Below are positions 18,269 to 25,664 of a stretch of DNA of 64,000 bases, one piece after another. The notes beneath the pieces are model-generated. The model saw only the letters and a list, made by a program, of their open reading frames with translations. It had not been told where the DNA came from and searched no databases. Each line of letters begins with the position of its first letter. Positions within the stretch are counted from its first letter, which is position 1. The DNA is from CAZCAC01 sp964496575 (GTDB lineage Bacteria; Planctomycetota; UBA1135; GCA-002686595): NCBI GenBank assembly GCA_964496575.1, contig CAZCAC010000002.1, positions 1 through 64,000 on the forward strand. Reading direction: 5' to 3'. Position numbers and translations under genes: made by a program.

Positions 18269-18991
18269 ATGCAGGAGCTGACGCAGAACCTCTGGGAACG
18301 GTACGGGTTCTCCGGAAATCCCTTCGACAACCTCGAACGACTGAAGCAGAAGGACCCGAGCAGGATCACTCCATTCTTCGAGGACATCCGGGACGCGCTG
18401 CAGGAGCCGAACGTCTACTTCGTGCTCGTGGGGCACCCGGGGCTGTTCCAGGACGCTGTCGTGCCCTCCGAGCGCGTGCGCAGCATCTTCTTCGATATGC
18501 CGGTGAATGTCGAGCCGTTGAGCATCGACGAGGTCCAGAGGATCATCGAGCGCCGCTACAAGCTCCTCGCGCTGCCGGGCAAGAGGTGGATCCGTCCCGT
18601 GGAGGCAGAAGTGGTGGAGTACCTGTACCACACGTTCTCGGGCAAGATCCGCTACGTGATGAACGCGGTGACAACGCTGATCAGCCGCCTGCCGGAGAGC
18701 TACAGTAGACCCCTGAGTTGGGACGAGTGCCGACGCTCGCTGGCGTCGATCCTCTCCAGCGAATTGAAGAAGAACCTCACGCCCGAGGAGTTCAAGGTCT
18801 TCCTCAAGGTTGCCAAGCAGGGACGATTCACCAACAGCTCGCTCGCCCGAGAGACCGGGAAGAGCAAGCAGGCGACGAACAAATACGTAGGCAAGCTTCT
18901 CGAGGGGAGATACATCCACCTCGCGGAGCAGATCGGGCGAAACCGATACTACGAGATCGATCCGCAATACCAGGTGCTCGGCGACACTTGA
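18269..18991 (+). CDS. AAA-type ATPase-like protein lacking the P-loop, with C-terminal winged helix
   Basis: A 240-residue protein. The first 20 residues (MQELTQNLWERYGFSGNPFD) are the usual N-terminus of Orc/ExeA-type AAA ATPases. The sequence then continues as DNLERLKQKDPSRITPFFED and LQEPNVYFVLVGHPGLFQDA, which normally follows Walker B, and SERVRSIFFDMPVNVEPLSI (the sensor/lid region). No Walker A or Walker B is present. Roughly 100-150 residues that carry them in relatives seem deleted in frame at residue 20. A wHTH follows at about 175-235 (QGRFTNSSLARETGKSKQAT). It may be a pseudogene or an ATP-independent DNA-binding regulator. It is convergent with the gene at 19277-21184, and a partial copy exists at 14107-14313. 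Confidence 0.75.
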   Translation: MQELTQNLWERYGFSGNPFDNLERLKQKDPSRITPFFEDIRDALQEPNVYFVLVGHPGLFQDAVVPSERVRSIFFDMPVNVEPLSIDEVQRIIERRYKLLALPGKRWIRPVEAEVVEYLYHTFSGKIRYVMNAVTTLISRLPESYSRPLSWDECRRSLASILSSELKKNLTPEEFKVFLKVAKQGRFTNSSLARETGKSKQATNKYVGKLLEGRYIHLAEQIGRNRYYEIDPQYQVLGDT

Positions 18992-19276
18992 TCCTGGACC
19001 ATCCTCCCTCTCGCACCCACGGCGAGTTTCCCAGCCGGGAGCGGGAATCCGGAACCGCAGCCCGATCGCGAGTGGCCGTGGGATCGACTGTCCAGCCCCC
19101 GCACGGTCTCGCCCCCATCCAGGTCGAAGGAGAAGGAAAGAAGGGTCCCCCGGGAGAGGCCCAAAGGACACCCCGGGAGACGGCGAGACCAGTGAGGGCG
19201 GGCCAGCCGGAGGGATGGACGACCCGAACGCCGGAGGGTCTCGCGCCAACCCGCGAAAGAACCCGACCTCCGCCCC
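18992..19276. other. 285-bp convergent intergenic region with duplicated sequence
   Basis: It lies between the stop of the AAA-type gene and the stop of the minus-strand gene at 19277. Its right part (from 19201, GGCCAGCCGGAGG) matches the decayed block at 14507 onward. GC-rich and Pro-codon-like. I see no gene in it and no clean hairpin. Confidence 0.4.
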
Positions 19277-21184
19277 TCACTCCCCCTCGATCCCCAGCTC
19301 CCGCATCAACTCACCGAGCGGCGGCTTCAGCTCCCCACCCCCGGGCAGCTCCATCGCCGGCATATTCTGGAGCATCCGTGCGACCTTCCGCTTGCCCTCC
19401 TCCGACCGGCACGCCTGGCGCGGGGTCAGACCGCCGAGCGCCGGCGTCCGCTCGTCGAGCCAGCGGCGATTCCGCTCGGTCATGAACTCCAGGAGCTCCT
19501 CGCGATCCGATGCGTTGAGCGACGGGAGCAGCGGCTCCTCCTCGTCGGGATCTTCGAGGAGATGACGGAACCAGAGTCGCCCCAGAAGATGCGCGTCGCG
19601 GCGCATCCCCTCGCGATCGAGCGTCAGGCCGAGCGACTTCAACCATTCCACCGCCGCCTCCACCTCTTCGGCCTCCAGCGGTGGACCGACCGGTACCGGC
19701 AGGAACCACTCCTGCACCTGGAGCAAACGCATCGGCCAGTAGGCTCCGTCGGCGTCACTCAACAACAGGTCCTCGTCCTGAACCAGATAGCGCTCGCCGG
19801 TCACGAGGTCCTCGACCTCGAGCGCCAGCGCATCATCGTCCTCCGGCGGCAACACCAGGAAGATCGAGTGAAGCGCCTCGATGCGAGCCTCGATCAGTGT
19901 CCGATCCGCCGGGTGCAGCTTCGGCTCCTCCAGCTGCCTCTCGAGGAACGTCGGCGAGTCCGGTGACTCCCGGAAGTCCGCCACCAGCCACTCGACGTAG
20001 GCGGAGAACGGGAACATCTCGGACAGCTCCTGCAGCACCTCCTTCGCATCCCCCTCGTCGCCGAAGTAGCGTTCGATGGCGTGCGGACCACCCACCTCCT
20101 CCGTGGTGATCTGGATGAACTGGCGGTGGGTGAAGTCCCGATCGAGCTCCTCCCACTCCTCGCGAGTGGCGGGCGCCGTCCAGGGCACCATCGAGCCGGT
20201 GGCGGCCTCCAGACCCGACAGCACCGCCGTGCGCAGGAGCAGGAAACGAGGATCGAATGATGCGAGCTCGGTCTTCACGGAGAGCGCCGCCAGCCCTGGC
20301 TCGAGCTGCTCGCGAAGACGACCGTCGGCGAAGAGGATCTCGCCCGGGCGACCCCGCGAGCGCAGCGCCTCGGCCAGCGCCTCGACGAGAGCCTCGTCAT
20401 CCCCGACCGCCATGATCCGCGTCAGAGGGACCTCTCCCGTGCCGTCGACACTCACCACGAAACTGCACCACGCGCCCTCCTCGCCCTCGGGGCGACCCGG
20501 CAGCAGCGGCGCGGCGGCGAGCCAGCGTTCCTCGGTCCGGGGCAGCTCTCCCAGGTCGGCGGGCAACTGCAACGGCGGCTCCACGTCGGCCACCTCGCTC
20601 GCCTCCCAGGAGACGAGGCTCACCTCCACCTCCGGCGCGCGCATCTTCCCGCTCGCCTCCAGCTGCAGGACCGGGAACTCCGGGTACAGAGCTCTCGGCG
20701 CCAGTTCGTCCCGATCCTCGGCGGCGAAGATCGCCTGCAAGCACCAGACCATCGTCTTCATCTCGCGCCGGTTCGGGGGGCGCGAGTCCTGTTCCTTCGG
20801 CCGGCTGAACAGGTAAGGGACGACGCTCTCCCGGCGGGCCTGGAGTCCGCCCAGCAGGAGCGGCTTGCGAAACTCGTCGAGAAGCTCGCCCCACCGCTCG
20901 TAGCTGATGCAGAGCATGTCGACCTCGTCCATCCCCGGCTCCTCGAGGTCCGGTCGGAGCAAGGCCTGGTAGAGGCGGTCGAGCGCGCTCGGCCCGCAAG
21001 AGAGGAACAACCCGTGATTCGATCCCGCCTCCGGCGGTACGAACACGCCCGCCAGCGGCTCCTCCTCGGTCGGAACGCGCAAGAGGAAGGGGGCATCGTC
21101 CCGGGTTCGCTCCCAGGTGCGGCGACGGGTGAGCTCCTGACAGGCCCGGATCAGGCTCCGGGCGAGGGGATCGGGCTTGGCCAT
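19277..21184 (-). CDS. DUF6930/DUF7309-like protein with antitoxin-like C-terminal segment
   Basis: A 635-residue protein started at ATG 21184 (MAKPDPLARSLIRACQELTR). Longer upstream extensions fall in the divergent gene and lack domain character. Residues about 30-215 resemble the DUF6930/DUF7309 module (AGVFVPPEAGSNHGLFLSCG, then MVWCLQAIFAAEDRDEL), and a second related unit seems to follow at about 220-380. The C-terminus (NRRWLDERTPALGGLTPRQA, then CRSEEGKRKVARML) resembles the MbcA/ParS/Xre-type toxin-binding segment that appears at the end of SEC-C-type proteins. No TM or signal is visible. It is convergent with the AAA-type gene, and a remnant of its C-terminus lies at about 14575-14650. 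Function is unknown. Confidence 0.7.
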   Translation of the reverse strand: MAKPDPLARSLIRACQELTRRRTWERTRDDAPFLLRVPTEEEPLAGVFVPPEAGSNHGLFLSCGPSALDRLYQALLRPDLEEPGMDEVDMLCISYERWGELLDEFRKPLLLGGLQARRESVVPYLFSRPKEQDSRPPNRREMKTMVWCLQAIFAAEDRDELAPRALYPEFPVLQLEASGKMRAPEVEVSLVSWEASEVADVEPPLQLPADLGELPRTEERWLAAAPLLPGRPEGEEGAWCSFVVSVDGTGEVPLTRIMAVGDDEALVEALAEALRSRGRPGEILFADGRLREQLEPGLAALSVKTELASFDPRFLLLRTAVLSGLEAATGSMVPWTAPATREEWEELDRDFTHRQFIQITTEEVGGPHAIERYFGDEGDAKEVLQELSEMFPFSAYVEWLVADFRESPDSPTFLERQLEEPKLHPADRTLIEARIEALHSIFLVLPPEDDDALALEVEDLVTGERYLVQDEDLLLSDADGAYWPMRLLQVQEWFLPVPVGPPLEAEEVEAAVEWLKSLGLTLDREGMRRDAHLLGRLWFRHLLEDPDEEEPLLPSLNASDREELLEFMTERNRRWLDERTPALGGLTPRQACRSEEGKRKVARMLQNMPAMELPGGGELKPPLGELMRELGIEGE

Positions 21185-21230
21185 GAGGCGAAAGATATCG
21201 TGTCCGCTGACTCTCTGGCTAGACTCCACC

Positions 21231-23006
21231 ATGGTCAGGACCCTGTGTGGACCCCGACCGAGGAGAGACCGCGTGGAGGAGGCCCCGGAAAACGCACTGA
21301 AGAGGTCGCACCTCGACCTCACGGCGGGCAGTGGCGGTGCACCGCACGGGCAGCAGCCCGCCGCCGCGGTGATCGAGATCGGTGATCGCGTGCGGGCGGC
21401 GTTCGCCGCGGCGTGCGAGAAGCACGACATCCGCGCACGCATGACCGGTGAGTCCCCGTTCCTGCGGTTCGAGTTCGACGCGCAGGAGGGTGCCGACGCG
21501 GACTGGGTCGCTGGGGCGTTCTTCAGCGAGCTGGACACCCGGGGCGTCCGGGCCGAGCCGAGGGTGGCCCTGCCCTCCCACCTCGCCGACCACCTCGACG
21601 AGCTGGAGGCGGCGTTCCAGTACGCGTGCAGGCGCCTCCAGAGCCTTCTGGTCGATCGGAACGCCTTCGTCAGCGGAGGGCTTCCCTTCGTCTTTCCCGG
21701 CAACGACCCGACGTTCTCCGACCGGGGGCTCGCCGTCAATCGATACCCGGCGAGCGCGCAGGTGAAGGTGGATCCGACCGCGAACCAGGTCGCCATCCGG
21801 TTCGCGCCCCAGTCCCTGGGGAAGATCACCTCGGTCGGGTTCTTCGTCCCGACGCTCTTGCGTGGAGACTTCACCGCGACGGCGCGCTACCACCTCGGCG
21901 AGTTCGAAACGGGGTCCGAGGTCGCGTGCTTCGCTCTCTATGCGATGGACGAGCTGCAAACCACCTGCTTCTACGTACAGCGGATGATCGTCAGCGGCGA
22001 GCCACACCGCGTCGCAGGGCACATGGCGGGCGAGCTGCAGGCGCAGGTCCCGGTGAGTGGAACATCCGGCGAGTGGAGGGTCATGCGCCGCGGCGAACTC
22101 CTGACGACGTCCCACCGGATCGACGGCGAGTGGGTGCAGGTCGGCGAGTACCGCGAGCCGGAGCCGCGCGACATGATCATCGGCGCCAAGCTCTGGTCCA
22201 TCGTCGATTGCGGGCGCATGGAGGCGTTCGTGACCGACCTGGTCATCACCGGCGAGCTCTCCGAGGAGCAAATGACGATACCAGCCGTCGCGATCGATCC
22301 GGTCGCGAGCACGGCGGACTGGATGACGCGCGCACGGGAGGTGCTCGCCTACGGCGGCCTCTCGAGCCCCGTCGAGGGGGTGCTGCAGTATGAGGGTGGA
22401 ACCCTCCCGCAGTTCGCCGAGCGCGCGCAAGGCTGCCGGCTGATCGACTCGACCGGTCGCACCTACGTCGACTGGATCAATGGGCGAGGGCCGGTCGTCC
22501 TGGGACATCGTCGGCCGGAGATCGAGACGGCGATCCGCCAGCAGCTCGAGGCCGGGCCCATGCTGTCGCTGATTCACCGGCTCGAGGTCGAGGTGGCCGA
22601 GATCCTCCGGGAGATGATCCCCTGCGCCGAACGCGTCGCCTTCGGCAAGAACGGCTCGGACGTCACGACGGCGGCCATCCGCGTCGCGCGCGCTGCAACC
22701 GGCCGCCAGCGCATCCTGCAGTGCGGCTTCCACGGCTTCCACGGCTGGTACATCGGCCTGCTCGGCTGTCCGGGGATCCCCGCGCCGGTGTTCGAGACCA
22801 CGCACCCCTTCCCGTACGACGATCCGGCCGCCCTGGAGGAGTTGCTCGATCGATTCGCGGGCGAGGTCGCCGCGGTGATCCTCGAGCCGACCAGCATCGC
22901 GCTGCCCAGCGAGGGGTATCTCGATCGCGATCATCGGCTGGCGCAGCGGCGTCCCCGTTGCCCGGCGCCCGGTACGGTTCATCCGCGGAGCCCCTTCACC
23001 CCCTGA
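21231..23006 (+). pseudogene. Rearranged class III aminotransferase (glutamate-1-semialdehyde aminomutase-like) chimera
   Basis: A 591-codon frame from ATG 21231. The order of parts is abnormal. Residues about 45-145 (RVRAAFAAACEKHDIRARMT, then WVAGAFFSELDTRGVRAEPR) match the C-terminal domain of a class III aminotransferase. Residues about 145-330 resemble a concanavalin-like DUF1583-type domain. Residues about 345-560 (YGGLSSPVEGVLQYEGGTLP, then AFGKNGSDVTTAAIRVARAA, then GFHGFHGWYIG) match the N-terminal half of such an enzyme. The second half stops at EPTSIALPSEGYL, before the DEV motif and the PLP lysine, and ends in unrelated residues. The product cannot be a complete PLP enzyme. Two aminotransferase genes with a domain between them probably lost their outer parts. 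It is followed by a methyltransferase 7 bp later. Confidence 0.7.
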
Positions 23007-23013
23007 ACCACCG

Positions 23014-23685
23014 GTGCACCTCGTGGAGCGCGTCACCGGATGCTCTTCGTTCCACCAGTTCGAGATCACCGGTCTGCTCACCTGCGCAGACCTCCTGCAC
23101 TACATCCGACCACACCGAGACCCGGCGACGATCAACAGATTCCTCGACTGGGGCTGTGGCTGCGGGCGTCTCACGTACCCCCTCATGGAGCAATTGCCGC
23201 GGGCAGAAGCGTACGGCGTCGACAGCGACGTGGAGATGGTCGACTGGATGACCGAGGCGCTGCCTCGAGGGAGGTTTGCGCGCTCGCCCGATGCTTTACC
23301 ACTCGACTTCGCGGACGGCTGCTTCGACGTCGTCTTCGCCATCTCCGTGATGGAGCACATGTCGCGCGAGGATCAGGACATCTGGCTGCGCGAGCTTCGA
23401 CGGATACTCGCTCCCGGGGGGCTGCTGGTCGCCACCACTCACGGACCGCACGCGGCCGCCCTGCAGTTCCAGCCGCGCATCCTCCAGGACATGGCCGAGA
23501 ACGGGATCCACGACGGCCTCGCCGACGCGGTGCTCGCCGCCGTCCTCCCGCGCCCCTACCACTGCGCGGCCTTCCAGACGACGGAGTACACGCGCCGCAG
23601 CTGGGGCGACGTGTTCGAGGTCGTCGAGCACGTCGAGGCGGGGATGGATTCATTCAAGGACGTCTGGATTCTCGTCAAGCAGTGA
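23014..23685 (+). CDS. Class I SAM-dependent methyltransferase
   Basis: A 223-residue product from GTG 23014. Motif I is FLDWGCGCGRLTYPL at about 43-57. The acidic motif II VDSDVEMVDWM and the post-motif region FADGCFDVVFAISVMEHMSR follow. The family is a methyltransferase_11/25-like enzyme of the kind encoded in polysaccharide and natural-product clusters. The same frame is open upstream of the GTG to 22879 (it reads VRFIRGAPSPPEPPVHLVER) but has no start codon there. In relatives about 30 residues precede this point, so the N-terminus may have been lost together with the end of the aminotransferase gene, leaving GTG 23014 as the only usable start. Substrate unknown. Confidence 0.8.
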   Translation: MHLVERVTGCSSFHQFEITGLLTCADLLHYIRPHRDPATINRFLDWGCGCGRLTYPLMEQLPRAEAYGVDSDVEMVDWMTEALPRGRFARSPDALPLDFADGCFDVVFAISVMEHMSREDQDIWLRELRRILAPGGLLVATTHGPHAAALQFQPRILQDMAENGIHDGLADAVLAAVLPRPYHCAAFQTTEYTRRSWGDVFEVVEHVEAGMDSFKDVWILVKQ

Positions 23686-23756
23686 CGCCTGCGGCGGGGA
23701 TCCGACCGGTCGAGTGCGTGCGATTCCCTGGATGCAGGTACACTGGCGATTCGCCC

Positions 23757-25664
23757 ATGTGCTCCGACATTCCCCTATCTCCCGCCACGAGACCGCCCAC
23801 GGGGACCGCAACCGAGCGCGATCCCTTCTGGGCCAACCGGCTCGCGCCGCTCGAGCCGGGGGCGCTCACCGTGCTGGTCGACATCTCGAACAAGTGCAAC
23901 ATCCGGTGCCGGATGTGTCACTTCTCCTTCGACAGCGTGTTCTACCGCCGGGCGGAGTTCATGAGCCCAGAGGCGTTTCGTACGCTTGCGGACCTCCTCT
24001 TTCCGTATGCGCACACGGTCTACGTGTCCGCGGGGTGCGAGTCGATGACCTCTCCGCACTTCGCCGAGATCCTGGGCATCGCCGGCGAGTACGGGATCGG
24101 CGACTTGAAGTTCCTCACCAACGGCTTGCTGATGGGGCCGAGGGTCTCCGACGCGATCCTCGAGGCCGGGATGCACCAGATCCACTTCTCCGTCGACGGC
24201 GCGACGCGGGCGACCTACGAGTCGATCCGGCGCGGGGCGAGCTTCGACCTTCTGCTGAAGAACATCCTCTACCTGAAGAACCGGAAGGAAGCGCTCGGAC
24301 TCGAGGAGCCGCTGCTGCAGTTCAACGTCGCGCTGATGCGCAGCAACCTCGACGAGCTCGAGGTCTTCGTGGACCTCGCTGAAGAGCTCGGAGTGACGCG
24401 GATCTCGGCACGGCACATGATGCCGTACCAGGGGCTGGACGTTGCCGGCGAGAGACTGTCGGAGTGTCCCGAGCGCGCCAACCGCGCGTTCAGGAAGTTC
24501 CTGGCTCGGGTCGCGGCCTCCCCCACGGTGACGCTGGCCACCTTCCCCGACCTCTTCGAGGGAGGCGAGGCGGAGCCGCATCCCGTCGAGGAAGCCCCGG
24601 CAGACTCCGAGAATCCCTCACCGCTCGTCGGGGCTCTCGACTACCCCCGGGAGGCGCAGCTGTCCGGGACCGATTCGATCCTGTTCTCCGGGTGGGCACT
24701 CGACCGCCGTGGGGAGGTCGAGGTGCTCCTCCTGCGCGAGCCGGTACCGGAGGACGAGCCGGCGTCGATCGACGGAAGCGGGTTCGTCGTGGTGGGCCGT
24801 GGCAGATTCGTCAACGGCGCCCGGCCCGACATCGGGGTCCGGTTCCCGAGCTTTCCGCTGCGCTACCGGAACGCCTGGCGCTTCGAGCTCACCCGGGACC
24901 GGCTTCCCGCCACGGCCCCCCTCCGTGCCGAGTTGATCGTGGTGGCGATCGGAACGGGCGGCGAGTGGCTCGAGCTGGGTCGAAGGACCGTTTCCTACGG
25001 CGAGGGGGCGGACCACGAACCGTACTTGTTCTGCGACAAGCCCTTTCGAAACGTCTACGTCGACTCGGTCGGGAACATCTACCCGTACCCCGACTGTCAG
25101 ATGGTCGAGCCGTTCGGGGCCCTGACCGACGGGATCGACTTCTCCGAGATCTGGTTCGGGAGTGCGTTCACCACCCTGCGGCAGCAGATCATCGACCGCG
25201 ATCCGCCGCGAATGTGCCTGACCTGTCCCGATTTCATCAACCGGAACGTCGATGACTCCGCCTACTTCGCGGAGCGGGAGATCGAATCGGCTTACCGGCG
25301 CCCGATAGGCTTCATCGAGAAGTTGATCGAGCGCGACGGTGCCCTTCGCGTCGCCGGCTGGGTCCTCTTCTGGGAGGGAGCGCCCGCGGAGGTCGTGATC
25401 GAGACGCCGACGGGCATGCAGTTCGCCGCGCGGCCGTGGCATCGTCGCGACATCGCCGAGCTCCGGCCCCGAATGCCCGAAAAGGAGCTGATCGGCTTCG
25501 CGGCGAGCCTGCCGGCGGAAGATCTCCCCGCTCGCGGGCGCTACTCCCTCTCGATGCGGGCGAGGCGTGGTGACGAGAAGCTCTCCTGGACCATCGAGAT
25601 CGACCGCGGGGTCCGCTGGAAGGGGGAGGTGTCGCTGCGCGCGGGGGCCGTCGTCTCGCTATGA
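23757..25664 (+). CDS. Radical SAM/SPASM protein with two inserted GWALD-type beta domains
   Basis: A 635-residue protein from ATG 23757. The radical SAM cluster motif is CNIRCRMC at about 45-52, within VLVDISNKCNIRCRMCHFSF. A TIM-barrel core follows (LKFLTNGLLM, then HFSVDGATRATYESIRRG). The SPASM-type auxiliary cluster region is YLFCDKPFRNVYVDSVGNIY, then YPDCQMVEPFG and MCLTCPDF. Between core and SPASM, at about 285-415, and again at the C-terminus, at about 520-630, lie domains with the GWALD/GWVL signature (ILFSGWALDRRGEVEVLLLR; LRVAGWVLFWEGAPAEVVIE). Such domains occur in envelope-related glycosyltransferases and methyltransferases. Predicted to be a radical enzyme modifying a peptide, sugar or lipid. 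Its stop overlaps the start of the DUF4838 gene by 4 nt (ATGA), so they are translationally coupled. Confidence 0.85.
   Translation: MCSDIPLSPATRPPTGTATERDPFWANRLAPLEPGALTVLVDISNKCNIRCRMCHFSFDSVFYRRAEFMSPEAFRTLADLLFPYAHTVYVSAGCESMTSPHFAEILGIAGEYGIGDLKFLTNGLLMGPRVSDAILEAGMHQIHFSVDGATRATYESIRRGASFDLLLKNILYLKNRKEALGLEEPLLQFNVALMRSNLDELEVFVDLAEELGVTRISARHMMPYQGLDVAGERLSECPERANRAFRKFLARVAASPTVTLATFPDLFEGGEAEPHPVEEAPADSENPSPLVGALDYPREAQLSGTDSILFSGWALDRRGEVEVLLLREPVPEDEPASIDGSGFVVVGRGRFVNGARPDIGVRFPSFPLRYRNAWRFELTRDRLPATAPLRAELIVVAIGTGGEWLELGRRTVSYGEGADHEPYLFCDKPFRNVYVDSVGNIYPYPDCQMVEPFGALTDGIDFSEIWFGSAFTTLRQQIIDRDPPRMCLTCPDFINRNVDDSAYFAEREIESAYRRPIGFIEKLIERDGALRVAGWVLFWEGAPAEVVIETPTGMQFAARPWHRRDIAELRPRMPEKELIGFAASLPAEDLPARGRYSLSMRARRGDEKLSWTIEIDRGVRWKGEVSLRAGAVVSL

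Noticed and set aside
21219..23081. Minus-strand frame of 620 codons over the aminotransferase chimera
   Set aside because: The plus-strand frame carries recognisable aminotransferase sequence, and the minus frame shows none.
23040..23756. Upstream 239-codon extension of the radical SAM frame
   Set aside because: It overlaps the methyltransferase gene in a different frame and is Arg-rich without motif. The domain starts after ATG 23757.
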